Shown: positions 9,973 through 19,586 of the stretch, one piece after another
Layout: every line of letters starts with the position of its first letter
Position numbering within the stretch: the first letter of the stretch is position 1
Origin: Aurantiochytrium sp. KH105
Taxonomy: Eukaryota > Sar > Bigyra > Thraustochytrida > Thraustochytriidae
NCBI GenBank assembly: GCA_003116975.1
Contig: BGKB01000022.1
Location: 248,001-312,000 of the forward strand
Direction of reading: 5' to 3'
DNA length: 64,000 nucleotides
The notes under the pieces: model-generated
Told to the model about the DNA's origin: nothing
The model's input: only the letters and a program-made list of their open reading frames with translations
Database searches by the model: none
Position numbers and translations under genes: made by a program

Positions 9973-10764
9973 ATGACGCTCATGGCTGTTTCGGCAGCAG
10001 CCAGGGCTTGCGCAAAACGAGGCGCGTCCCTTCAAGGCGTACGCGCGTTCCATGGTGCGGCTGGTCTGCAAAACACGCACACGGAAAAGTGGACCAACAT
10101 GTGGACCGAGAAGTTTCAAGAGACGCAGCCCTTTTGGCACATCAACGCGGTCAACAAGCGTCTCCTGCAATTCAAAGACGAGTTCATCCAACACGGCGCA
10201 AGACACAGCTTTCTCGTGCCTCTCTGTGGCAAATCGCTCGACCTGATCTGGCTCTCTCAATTTGGCTTTGTTGCTGGTGTTGAAATCTCCCAGGATGCCA
10301 TCGATCAGTTTCGTGCAGAGAATCGCCTAGAGTGGGATGCCACCGCGCTTGAGCAAAGCGACAAAGCACTCTTCCGCGCGACCGTACCAAGCACGGCAAA
10401 TGAGGTCGCGATTGCCAAAATGGACTTTTTCAATCTCCCGCCCGGCTGGAGCGATATCGGGGCCTCCTCAAGACGGCGCAAGTTTGACCGCGCATGGGAT
10501 CGCGCCGCCCTTGTGGCCATTGATCCACCCATGCGATCCGAGTACGTTGACGCTTTTGTTCAACAGCTTTCCGACGATGCTGTTGTGCTGCTCAGCTCCT
10601 TCGTGTACCCCGAGGGTGCACATGCGGGGCCGCCGTTTTGCGTTCCAGAGACCGAGGTCCGCGCTCTCTATGAGCCATACTTTCACGTCGACCTCCTCAT
10701 GCAGCGCCCAATTCCCATGGATCAGACAGAAGAGCTCGTTTTTCTCATGAAGCGTAAATGTTGA
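9973..10764 (+). CDS. Thiopurine S-methyltransferase (TPMT)-family methyltransferase, copy 1
   Basis: 263 residues if translation starts at ATG 9973; an in-frame ATG at 9751 would add 74 low-complexity residues. The 9973 start is preferred because it gives an Arg/Ala-rich leader (MTLMAVSAAARACAKRG) resembling a mitochondrial presequence, and a length near the 245-residue TPMT norm. SAM-binding motif I is FLVPLCGKSLDLIWL followed by GFVAGVEIS; later blocks are MDFFNLPPGWSD, WDRAALVAIDPPMR and EELVFLMKRK. TPMT enzymes methylate S, Se or related soft atoms with S-adenosylmethionine. The natural substrate is unknown. The next gene is its paralogue on the same strand, 0.9 kb away. Confidence 0.88.
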   Translation: MTLMAVSAAARACAKRGASLQGVRAFHGAAGLQNTHTEKWTNMWTEKFQETQPFWHINAVNKRLLQFKDEFIQHGARHSFLVPLCGKSLDLIWLSQFGFVAGVEISQDAIDQFRAENRLEWDATALEQSDKALFRATVPSTANEVAIAKMDFFNLPPGWSDIGASSRRRKFDRAWDRAALVAIDPPMRSEYVDAFVQQLSDDAVVLLSSFVYPEGAHAGPPFCVPETEVRALYEPYFHVDLLMQRPIPMDQTEELVFLMKRKC

Positions 10765-11670
10765 TCCAAGAACAACTCGTCAGTTTCGTATACCGCCTCA
10801 CGAGAACGCGGAACAGAAAACGTCATCTCGGCGGCCAATGAATTGAGAGTCCCTCGTAATCTCAGAGATGTCGGCGTGAGCGTCTGCTTCTTTGGCAACA
10901 TTAAAATAGTACCGTGAACCTCTTTCAGTCGTATTTTTATCTGTTGGAGCAAGCAAGAGTTTTGAGCTGGTCACAGGAAGACGTGATAAGCAAGCTGCGA
11001 TCACAACAAAACGACAACTTCGTCTGGGTGGGAGTCCAGCAATTGTATGACAGACTTTACCTTTCGAGCTAATGTTGATAAGGCTGTTTTGCGCTGATTG
11101 CTCAGTTTGTGCTTTTGAAAAGAAAGTGTACTTTTTTCGTCGAAGCGATCTACTGACAGTCATTTTATAAAACATGACTCCGAAAGCAGCTGAGCTTTCA
11201 TGAGGTCTTCATTCTCTCGTCGCGCAGAAAAGGATGTATATCAGAGTGCACGCAAATCCAAGAAACGCAATCAGATCCTGGCGCTCTACATTTTCTTGCA
11301 CTGCTCTTGCACGCAAATGTGCGGTGAGCGTCATTTGTGCAAAGGGAGTTCGACCGGTCGATCGGTCGGTCGGTCCGAGTTGGTCAGGTCACTCACATGT
11401 CAATGCAACGATTTTCTCTCTTTTTTTCTTCTTCTTTTTTTTAGTGCCTCGATCCATCCATCGGGGAATCCATGCGGCAAAACCCGAGGTGAAAGTAGCC
11501 GAGGCGAAAGTAGCCGAGGTCGTGATTTGGCGCAAGCAAAACTGCTTTCGCTTTTGGAAAAGCGCAGCACATCGAGCTGATCTCACGCGCTCTTTGCTTG
11601 CCCACGCGCAGAAGCAAGAGCTCGCCAGCTTGCTACTCGAAACAAACCCTCGAGGCACTTGGCATCCACC
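10765..11670. other. Spacer between tandem TPMT genes
   Basis: About 900 bp with no supported gene. It includes GGTC/CGGT repeats near 11354-11375, a pyrimidine tract near 11414-11443 and a short direct repeat (GAAAGTAGCCGAGG) at about 11490-11520. Confidence 0.65.
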
Positions 11671-12507
11671 ATGCTTCAAGGCTTGATCTCAGCTCCACTT
11701 CGCCGCGTCTTTGGACTCGGCGCGGCCGCGACTCTTCTCTCGCTCGGCGCGACTGCCGCGGGAGCGTCTGCCGGCAATGCCATGTGCCAAGGCGAAGATG
11801 GCGAGGCCACCGAGCCAGAGCATCTGGAGATGTGGCTCAAGCGTTGGACGACACAATACAAGACAGAAAAACCCGGATTCCACATGGAGGCTGTCAATCC
11901 CAATCTAATCAAATACCGGGAACAGTTTATCACGGGCGAAGGTCCGCGCAACTTCTTCGTTCCACTCTGTGGCAAGACCCTGGACCTCTTGTGGCTGGCT
12001 CAGTTTGGTTTTGTGGGCGGCGTCGAGATTTCGCAAGACGCCATCGACCAGTTTGCCGAGGCAAATGGGCTGTCTTGGGACAAGGAGGCCATCGAAAAAT
12101 CAAACAAGGCCCTTTTTCGCGCCACTGCTCCGGGCTCTGGGAATCAGCTCGCCATCGGCAAGATGGACTTTTTTAATCTGCCCGACGGCTGGAGCGATCT
12201 CGGCGAGTCCCAAAAGCACAAGTTCAACTTTGTCTGGGATCGTGCCTCTCTCGTCGCCATCAACCCGCCCATGCGTCAGGATTACGTCAAGACCATTGTC
12301 GAGCAGTGCACTCCGGATGCCAAGGTTTTGCTTTGTACCTTTGACTATGCTCCTGGCGTCCGCGAAGGACCTCCGCATGCCGTGTCGGAGGCTACCGTGC
12401 GCGAGCTTTTCGAGCCCTTCTTCGTCGTCGATCTTCTCGACCGTCATACGACACCCATGCCGGAAACCGAAGAGCTCGTTTTCCTCATGAAGCGCAAATC
12501 CGAATAA
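11671..12507 (+). CDS. TPMT-family methyltransferase, copy 2
   Basis: 278 residues from ATG at 11671; the frame extends four codons further only to a TTG. Motif I reads FFVPLCGKTLDLLWL then GFVGGVEIS, and the blocks MDFFNLPDGWSDLG, WDRASLVAINPPMR and EELVFLMKRK nearly repeat copy 1, so the pair arose by tandem duplication. The N-terminus differs: an Arg-containing start followed by a hydrophobic Ala/Leu/Gly stretch (about residues 12-30), which could be a mitochondrial leader, a signal peptide or a membrane anchor. The copies may therefore act in different compartments on the same class of substrate. All SAM-binding residues visible in copy 1 are retained. Confidence 0.88.
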   Translation: MLQGLISAPLRRVFGLGAAATLLSLGATAAGASAGNAMCQGEDGEATEPEHLEMWLKRWTTQYKTEKPGFHMEAVNPNLIKYREQFITGEGPRNFFVPLCGKTLDLLWLAQFGFVGGVEISQDAIDQFAEANGLSWDKEAIEKSNKALFRATAPGSGNQLAIGKMDFFNLPDGWSDLGESQKHKFNFVWDRASLVAINPPMRQDYVKTIVEQCTPDAKVLLCTFDYAPGVREGPPHAVSEATVRELFEPFFVVDLLDRHTTPMPETEELVFLMKRKSE

Positions 12508-13075
12508 GTAAGCTTATTGGCACCACTCCAAGTTTCACCTTGATATCTTCTCCCTCTCCCCTCTTGTCGTCCCAGCTTGTGAGACCGACCCAAAATACCT
12601 TTGCGCTTTGACAAAAGAACATGCCGCAGCCGAGCACATGAGTGATGTAGCACAGCCTGCGACGGCCATACTCAAACTGAACCGCTACGCGCGAGCTCCA
12701 TTGTTGGACGCAAAGCTCAGCCCGCCTTCGTGCGCCCCTCGTCCGTCGTCCCCATTTTTCGGTTGTCTCTTGAGCCATCTCTTGAGCAGTCCTCTTCTTT
12801 AGTGGATACAAGGGGGACCCCTGACCACTGTCCCGCGAAGGCGTGCAACCGCCACGAAGAACCGCGCAAGGGACGCGGGCCTCGAACCCAGCCGGCGAGA
12901 CAGACCTGCAACCGCCGCCTGCCAGCAGCAGGCGAGCGACGGCGAGGCCAGAGAGCGAGACGCAGGAAGGCGAGAAACGACCGCGCGCGCGAGGCCGCGA
13001 GCAGAGCAGCGCGGAGCAGAGCAGAGCAGAACTGCGCAGCGCAGCGCCGGCACGAGCGAGAGCAAAGCCTGCAAA
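12508..13075. other. 5' region of topoisomerase II, GC-rich
   Basis: No gene supported. The last 70 bp before the TOP2 ATG contain GCAGA/GCGCA pentamer-like repeats (near 13005-13045). A TTCGA-type box near 12890 was examined as a tRNA and rejected. Confidence 0.6.
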
Positions 13076-16000
13076 ATGAGCAGCGACGAAGACTTTTGCA
13101 TGGAGCTGAGCGACGGCGACGACGACTTCCGCCCCGCGCTCGACAAGGAAAACGTCCGAAGCCAGCCGGCGGCAAAGAAAACAGGCAAAGCCAAGGCAAA
13201 GGACAAGGCCAAGCCCAAGGCCAAGACAAAGGCCAAGAAGAACCTCGTGCTTGACTCGGACTCAGACGAGGAGGACGAGGCGTACGATGCCTTCGACATC
13301 GACGATGCCCCTGCAGCCAAGGGAAAGAAGAAAACGGGTGCCGCTGCATCCCGACGCACATCGATGGAGCGCGACCAGCTCTCGAGCAAGTACCAAAAGA
13401 AAACCCAGCTTGAGCACATCATGCTGCGGCCCGACACCTACATTGGTTCCACGGAACAGGTCACCACGCAAATGTGGGTCTTTGACGAGGGCAAGGGCAT
13501 GCAATTCCGCAATGTAACGTACGTCCCCGGCCTGTACAAAATCTTTGACGAGATCCTCGTCAACGCTTCCGACAACAAGCAGCGCGATCCCAACATGCGC
13601 AACATCAAGGTGACAATCGATGAGGACACGGGCAGCATTTCCGTGTGGAACGACGGGCGCGGTATCCCCGTCGAGATGCATCGCGAGCACAATGTCTACA
13701 TTCCTGAACTCGTCTTTGGCCACCTCTTGACGGGTGAGAACTTCGAGGACACCCAAAAGCGTGTTGTCGGTGGACGCAACGGCTACGGTGCCAAGCTTGC
13801 CAACATCTTCAGCAAGGAGTTCTCCGTGGAGACCAATGATGCCAAGAGCGGATATAGGTACAAGCAGACCTGGACGAAGAACATGAGCGTCAAGGGCGAA
13901 CCCGTGCTCAAGTCAGCTACTGCCAAGGAGTTCACGTGCGTGACTTTCACACCCGACTATGCCCGCTTCGGCATGCCCGATGGTCTCGACAACGACACAA
14001 TCTCGCTCCTCAAGAAGCGTGTGTACGACGTTGCGGGTGTCACAGACAAGTCCGTCAAAGTCAGTCTCAACGGCACACCTCTCAAGGTCACAACTTTTGA
14101 GCAGTACATCGACCTCTACCTGCCCAAGGACGTCAAGGACGAGCCCGAGGATATCGACAACGATGATGATGACGACGACGAGTACAGCGACGACGACTGG
14201 AGTGGCAAGAGCAAATCGAAAAAGAAGGCAGCCAGCAAAGGTAAGGGCAAGGGCAAAGGTGGCCCCGTGCGCAAAATCTACGAGCGCGCCAATGAGCGAT
14301 GGGAGATTTGCATCGCGCCCAGTCCAGATGGACAAATGCAGCAGGTCAGCTTCGTGAACGGTATCTGCACCATGAAGGGCGGCCAGCACGTCAACTACGT
14401 GGCTGATCAGGTGGCCACGCTGCTGCAGCCCTTGCTCAAGAAGAAGAGCAAGGGTTCCGATCTCAAACCGCATCAGGTCAAGAGCCATCTCTGGATCTTC
14501 GTTAACTGCCTTATCGAGAACCCGGCCTTTGACTCGCAGACCAAGGAGACGCTGACGACGCGGCATCCCAAGTTCGGGCCCAAGAAGATGCTTCCGCAGC
14601 TGAGTGAAAAGGCGGTCAAGCAAATCGAAAAGACGCCCATCATTGACAACATTCTCTTCTGGGCAAAGGCCAAGGAGATGCGCGAGCTTTCGCGCAAGGC
14701 CGGAGGCACGAAAAAGTCTAAAATTAAGGACGTCGAAAAGCTCGACGACGCCAACAATGCCGGCGGTCGCAACTCGGAAAAGTGCACCCTCATTCTCACC
14801 GAAGGTGACTCCGCCAAAACCTTGGCCATTAGCGGACTCAGTGTCGTCGGTCGTGACAACTACGGCGTCTTTCCGCTACGAGGAAAACTCCTCAACGTCC
14901 GCGAGGCCTCGCACAGTCAGATCATGAAGAACGAAGAAATTCAAAACATCATGAAGATCATGGGACTGCAGCCTGGCAAGAACTATACTGACACCAAGGG
15001 TCTTCGGTACGGCCATCTCATGATCATGACGGATCAGGATCATGATGGTTCGCACATCAAGGGACTACTCATGAACTTTATCCACCATTTTTGGCCCTCG
15101 CTTCTCAAGGTACCCGGCTTTTTGCAGGTCTTCATCACGCCCATTGTCAAGGCGACTCCAATGGGCGGCCGTGCAGAGGGCAGACCTTTCTACACCATGC
15201 CCGAGTATCAAAACTGGCTCGAAGCTCTGGCGCCTACGCAGCGCAAACGCTGGAAGATCAAGTACTACAAAGGTCTCGGTACTTCGACGGCCAAGGAGGC
15301 CAAAGAATACTTTGCGGAAATCAATCATCATCGCATTGACATGAAATGGGAAGGTGACGAGGGCGGAGACGCTCTTGATATGGCGTTCTCGAAGCGCCGT
15401 GTTGCCGACCGCAAGCAGTGGCTGGCCAAGTTCGTTCCCGGCACCTTTATGGACTTTGCCGTCGACAATATTGCCTACAAGCAGTTTGTCAATGAGGAGC
15501 TCATTCTGTTTTCCATGGCTGACAACGTGCGCAGCATTCCCAGCATGGTCGATGGCCTCAAGCCCTCGCAACGCAAGGTACTTTACTCGTGCTTTAAGCG
15601 CAAGCTGCGCTCTGACATCAAGGTCGCGCAGCTTGTTGGCTACGTGTCGGAACACTCGGCGTACCACCACGGTGAAGTCTCGCTCTCGTCGACGGTCGTC
15701 AGCATGGCGCAAACCTTTGTTGGCTCCAACAACATCAACCTGCTCTTCCCCAGCGGCCAATTTGGCTCGCGCATTCTCGGCGGAAAGGATGCTGCGTCTG
15801 CCCGTTACATTTTCACGCGCCTCGCGCCTCTCACGCGCAAGCTCTTCCATGAGCACGACGATGCGCTCCTCGACTACCTCGAGGATGATGGCCAGTCTAT
15901 CGAGCCCAAGTACTATGCGCCGGTTGTGCCCATGGTCCTCATCAATGGTTCGCAAGGTATTGGCACGGGCTGGTCCACGGACATTCCCTGCTACAACCCG

Positions 16001-18046
16001 CGGGACCTCATTGCGTATCTGCGCCGCAAGATGAACTGCCTCGAAATGGACGCCAAACTTCAGCCCTGGTACAAGGGTTTCAACGGCGAGATCACTCCGG
16101 AAATTCATGCCAAAAAGGGTTTCACGGGTCGCTACAAGGTGTGCGGCGTCTTTGAGCGCGATGAGGATCAGGACGCTATCATCATCACAGAGCTTCCCGT
16201 CGGGACGTGGACACAGACGTACAAGCAGTATCTCATGGACGACAAGGTCTTTCCGGACAACTTCATCAAGGACATTCGTGAGAACCACACGGACTCGACC
16301 GTGCACTTTACCATTCTCTTGTCCCCGGAAGCCTATCACGAGATGCGCTCCGACGCCGCGCTCATTAAACGCTTTCGTCTCGAGTCTCACGTCAACACGA
16401 CGAACATGCACGCCTATGGTGTCGATGGTGTCATCCGCAAGTATGACACGCCCGAGGCCATTCTCGACGAGTTTTTCGGCTACCGTCTCGACATGTATGC
16501 GAAGCGCAAGGCACACATTGAAAAGACGCTCCAATCCGAATGGCTCAAGCTCGACAACAAGGCGCGCTTTGTCAAGATGGTGATTGACGGCAAGATTGTC
16601 ATTGCCAAGCGTAAGAAGAAGGATCTCGTGGCCGAACTGCACGACAAGGGCTTTGACCAGTTCCAGCCCGCGCAAAAACGCACGGCGCGCAATGCTGCGG
16701 ACCCAGAGGACGACATTGAGGAGGACGAGGAAGCCGAGGGCGCCGTCGATGTCGATGTTCCTGCTTCGTCGTCGTCCTCGAGCGTTGATGTCCTGGCCAA
16801 GGGGTACGACTACCTGCTCTCCATGCCGCTGTGGAACCTCACTCTTGAAAAGGTCCAACAGCTGTACGAGCAGCGCGATGGCAAGCGTGAGGAGCTCGAG
16901 ACGCTTCAGTCGAAGAAGCCGCACAACTTGTGGGAGGAAGATCTCGACGCCCTCGAGGAAGCTCTTACGGAACAAGACGAGCGGGACGCTGAAGAGGCTG
17001 CACTCGAACAGGTGCAACGCCGGGGTGCCGGCAGGGGCCGTGGTCGCAAACCCAAGAAGAAGGCTGCCCCCAAGCCCAAGGCAAAGAAAATCACCATGGA
17101 CCTTGATTCCGACGATGATCTTCAGGACTTTATCGTCGACTCTGACGATGAAGATGAAGACTTTGAGGTGGCCCTCAAGGCCAAACCAGCGCCAAAGTCG
17201 CGCGCCTCTCGAAAGGGGCCGCGCAAGCTTGCACCCAAGGTCGAGTCCAGCGTTGCCCCTGAGCCCCCGGCCGTGATCAAGATCAAGGAGGAAGAGGAGG
17301 ACCAGGAGATCCTTTCCTTGTCTGAGCGTCTCAAGGCGCGAATGATGGTCTCACCTGCGCCCCCGCCCAAGCCCCCCAAGGCAGGAACGAAGCGACGCAA
17401 GGAGGCCACGCCGGTCCAGCCATCGAAGCCTCGCTCCTCGAAGGTTCTTGCAGATTCTGATGATGAGGAAAGCGAGTATTCCGATGCTTCGGGTGAGCGC
17501 GTCTCTTCCTTTGCAATCACCACACCAACGATGGCCAAACCCGATGCCAAGAAGTCTCGACTGAAGACTGCAGAAAAGGAGCCTGCGCCCAAGCCTCGCG
17601 CTGCGGCCAAGGCTGCCAAGGCTGCCAAGAAGTCTGCATATGTGGAGCTTTCGGACGAAGAGGATGAGGACGAAGACGAGCTGGCGGAGACTCCCCTCAA
17701 GCCCAAGGCCAAGCCTCGTGCCAAAGCAAAGGCCAAGACCAAAGCCGAGGCCGTGACGAAGAAGGAGCCCCTTCTGGCCGAGAGTGACCAGGACGAAGAC
17801 GATGATGAGGTTGAGACGGCGCCGAAGAAGAGCGTTCCGAAGATTGATCTCGATCTCGATGATGACGAGGAAGAAGATGACGACGAGGAGGAAGAAGACG
17901 GTGAGCCATCTCCAGCTCCACCTCCTCGCGCTCGCCGTGCTCGTGCGACCAAGACCAAGGCCCAAGTCTCTTTTGTCGAGGAAGACTCGGATGACGATGA
18001 GTTCGAGTTTGAAGAGGATGAGGATGACGAGGATTTTTCAGACTGA
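13076..18046 (+). CDS. TOP2: DNA topoisomerase II (type IIA, eukaryotic)
   Basis: 1656 residues from ATG at 13076, uninterrupted. After a 100-residue acidic/basic leader comes the GHKL ATPase domain (YIGSTEQ; DEILVNASDNK; WNDGRGIPV; GGRNGYGAKLANIFS). The Toprim domain has EGDSAKT with E576, PLRGKLLNVREAS and DQDHDG (D653, D655, D657) for metal binding. The winged-helix domain has the DNA-attacking tyrosine in SARYIFTRL (Y911). The last 400 residues are a disordered tail of alternating Lys/Ala/Pro and Asp/Glu/Ser clusters. The enzyme is an ATP-dependent double-strand passage enzyme needed for decatenation in the nucleus. A further acidic insert with DDDDDDEYSDDD lies between ATPase and Toprim (about 363-378). 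The single frame argues for a functional gene. Confidence 0.98.
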   Translation: MSSDEDFCMELSDGDDDFRPALDKENVRSQPAAKKTGKAKAKDKAKPKAKTKAKKNLVLDSDSDEEDEAYDAFDIDDAPAAKGKKKTGAAASRRTSMERDQLSSKYQKKTQLEHIMLRPDTYIGSTEQVTTQMWVFDEGKGMQFRNVTYVPGLYKIFDEILVNASDNKQRDPNMRNIKVTIDEDTGSISVWNDGRGIPVEMHREHNVYIPELVFGHLLTGENFEDTQKRVVGGRNGYGAKLANIFSKEFSVETNDAKSGYRYKQTWTKNMSVKGEPVLKSATAKEFTCVTFTPDYARFGMPDGLDNDTISLLKKRVYDVAGVTDKSVKVSLNGTPLKVTTFEQYIDLYLPKDVKDEPEDIDNDDDDDDEYSDDDWSGKSKSKKKAASKGKGKGKGGPVRKIYERANERWEICIAPSPDGQMQQVSFVNGICTMKGGQHVNYVADQVATLLQPLLKKKSKGSDLKPHQVKSHLWIFVNCLIENPAFDSQTKETLTTRHPKFGPKKMLPQLSEKAVKQIEKTPIIDNILFWAKAKEMRELSRKAGGTKKSKIKDVEKLDDANNAGGRNSEKCTLILTEGDSAKTLAISGLSVVGRDNYGVFPLRGKLLNVREASHSQIMKNEEIQNIMKIMGLQPGKNYTDTKGLRYGHLMIMTDQDHDGSHIKGLLMNFIHHFWPSLLKVPGFLQVFITPIVKATPMGGRAEGRPFYTMPEYQNWLEALAPTQRKRWKIKYYKGLGTSTAKEAKEYFAEINHHRIDMKWEGDEGGDALDMAFSKRRVADRKQWLAKFVPGTFMDFAVDNIAYKQFVNEELILFSMADNVRSIPSMVDGLKPSQRKVLYSCFKRKLRSDIKVAQLVGYVSEHSAYHHGEVSLSSTVVSMAQTFVGSNNINLLFPSGQFGSRILGGKDAASARYIFTRLAPLTRKLFHEHDDALLDYLEDDGQSIEPKYYAPVVPMVLINGSQGIGTGWSTDIPCYNPRDLIAYLRRKMNCLEMDAKLQPWYKGFNGEITPEIHAKKGFTGRYKVCGVFERDEDQDAIIITELPVGTWTQTYKQYLMDDKVFPDNFIKDIRENHTDSTVHFTILLSPEAYHEMRSDAALIKRFRLESHVNTTNMHAYGVDGVIRKYDTPEAILDEFFGYRLDMYAKRKAHIEKTLQSEWLKLDNKARFVKMVIDGKIVIAKRKKKDLVAELHDKGFDQFQPAQKRTARNAADPEDDIEEDEEAEGAVDVDVPASSSSSSVDVLAKGYDYLLSMPLWNLTLEKVQQLYEQRDGKREELETLQSKKPHNLWEEDLDALEEALTEQDERDAEEAALEQVQRRGAGRGRGRKPKKKAAPKPKAKKITMDLDSDDDLQDFIVDSDDEDEDFEVALKAKPAPKSRASRKGPRKLAPKVESSVAPEPPAVIKIKEEEEDQEILSLSERLKARMMVSPAPPPKPPKAGTKRRKEATPVQPSKPRSSKVLADSDDEESEYSDASGERVSSFAITTPTMAKPDAKKSRLKTAEKEPAPKPRAAAKAAKAAKKSAYVELSDEEDEDEDELAETPLKPKAKPRAKAKAKTKAEAVTKKEPLLAESDQDEDDDEVETAPKKSVPKIDLDLDDDEEEDDDEEEEDGEPSPAPPPRARRARATKTKAQVSFVEEDSDDDEFEFEEDEDDEDFSD

Positions 18047-18415
18047 AGAGCGAGCGATCCTGCCGCTTTTTCACCAACTTCCCAAAATTTGCTAAGATTT
18101 CCAATCAATGAGATGCATTTGCACATGATACGTTTGATTTATGTTCCTCTCTGCACAACGCGGTCGCTTGAGATTGTAGCGAATGCCGGGTTTACAGGTC
18201 TTAATTTTAAGCCCTAACCGGTCCTAAAAAATAACTCTTAAGCCATGTTTTGAGCGATGGTGTAATGCGATGCAATGCGAGGGAAAGCACAAACGATCGA
18301 GAGATCAACCCAAACAAGGATTGGCAAAAGGAGCACAGACACACGCGAGCAAGTAGACGAGCAAACAGAAAGGGGAGGAGAGACAGAGCGCTGCGCCAAG
18401 CGTGCACGGGAAATC
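18047..18415. other. Spacer between TOP2 and the enoyl-CoA isomerase
   Basis: Lower-GC 3' flank of TOP2 followed by the isomerase 5' UTR. An in-frame ATG at 18275 upstream of the preferred isomerase start would add 47 Arg/Glu-rich residues. Confidence 0.6.
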
Positions 18416-19288
18416 ATGCTTGCTCGTCTTGGCTGCGCAGCGCGAACTGCGCAAGTACCGGCCTTGATGACCAGCTCGAAGCGCGGTCTGACGACGGCCC
18501 TCTCCGGCGACGGCGAGCTCGTGAGCGTAACGCGAGAGGCCCTTGGTGGGTCCGAGATTGCCGTGGTGCGCATGCAGCGCGCTCCTGTCAACAGCCTGAA
18601 CCTGGCCCTGATTGAGGAATTGACTGGGGTTATTCGCGAGCTGGACAGAGACCCGTCTCTACAGGGCATGGTCCTAGCATCGAATCAACGCGCCTTTTCC
18701 GCAGGTCTCGACCTGACTGAGGTATACAAGGCGTCCGAGTCTCACTTCCGCAAGTTTTGGGGCAGCTTTGAAGAGCTCTGGTACACGCTGTACATGTCTC
18801 GTCTCGCGACAGCGGCGGCAGTTGAGACAAACTCGCCGGCTGCCGGAAGTGTTCTTGCGCTTTCGTGCGACTATCGTGTTGTCGCGGACGACCCCAAGCT
18901 TCGCATGGGACTAAACGAGACCCAGGTTGGTATGGTGTGTCCGCGTTGGTTGCAACAGCTCTGTGCGCGCACCGTCGGAGAGCGCACGAGCGAGCTTCTC
19001 CTTCAGCGTGGCTACATGATGTCTGCTGAGGAGGCGCTCAAGTTTGGCTTTGTGGACGAGATGGTGCCTCGCGACGAAGTGATGGGCCGAGCGCTTCATT
19101 TCCTTGAGCCCATGGTCAAGCTTCCTCCTAATGCGCGCGCCACGACCAAGAAGCAGCAGCGCGAAGCAATCGCCGCAATGTGCGGCCCGCACTCGGGAAC
19201 TGAGCTTTGGGACGTGATTAATACGGAGGAGTGCCAAACCACGATTGAGAACATCATGACTGCGCTCAGAAACAAGAAGAAGAAGTAA
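18416..19288 (+). CDS. Enoyl-CoA delta isomerase, mitochondrial type (ECI1-like)
   Basis: 290 residues from ATG at 18416; an in-frame ATG at 18275 gives a 337-residue version. The later start is preferred because it begins MLARLGCAARTAQ, a plausible mitochondrial presequence. Crotonase-fold motifs match animal ECI1: FSAGLDLTE (oxyanion-hole strand), ALSCDYRVVADDP and MGLNETQVGM. The Glu of GLNETQ (E168) corresponds to the catalytic base of the mitochondrial isomerase. The enzyme shifts 3-cis or 3-trans double bonds to 2-trans in unsaturated acyl-CoAs so that beta-oxidation can continue. The usual second oxyanion-hole element (CPAGG in animals) reads SPAAG here. It converges on the double cytochrome b5 gene. 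Confidence 0.92.
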   Translation: MLARLGCAARTAQVPALMTSSKRGLTTALSGDGELVSVTREALGGSEIAVVRMQRAPVNSLNLALIEELTGVIRELDRDPSLQGMVLASNQRAFSAGLDLTEVYKASESHFRKFWGSFEELWYTLYMSRLATAAAVETNSPAAGSVLALSCDYRVVADDPKLRMGLNETQVGMVCPRWLQQLCARTVGERTSELLLQRGYMMSAEEALKFGFVDEMVPRDEVMGRALHFLEPMVKLPPNARATTKKQQREAIAAMCGPHSGTELWDVINTEECQTTIENIMTALRNKKKK

Positions 19289-19586
19289 TTTCGAATCTTC
19301 ACCCCTTTTTTTTATCTCTCCCAAAATTAGAAAAACTCAACATGACCAGAAAATGTTTTCCTCTTTATAAAGCAGCTCGAAGCGAACGCGAAGGTTACCT
19401 CGGCAGCGGCGCACTACGTTTGTGCGTCGTTTCGCTGAGTTGCGGACACTTGACGTGGGCGAGAGCCCCAGTAGAGAAAATGAGAGCCCCAGAAGAAAAC
19501 TTGCTCGACTGCGGCACCTGCGTGCACTCACCCGTTCTCTTTTTGCAATTCAAGGTGATTGCACCTCGCAACAGATTGCAGTAAAT
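19289..19586. other. Short convergent intergenic region
   Basis: About 300 bp between the stop codons of the isomerase and cytochrome b5 genes. A TTTATAAA palindrome lies near 19370; it is far from either start codon and is not called a promoter. Confidence 0.6.

Noticed and set aside
12870-12915. tRNA-like TTCGA box on the minus strand
   Set aside because: The flanking T-stem does not pair well and no matching A box or anticodon stem was found.
15065-17017. 650-codon open frame antisense to topoisomerase II
   Set aside because: Shadow of the GC-rich TOP2 coding strand; no motif, while the sense frame is an unmistakable enzyme.
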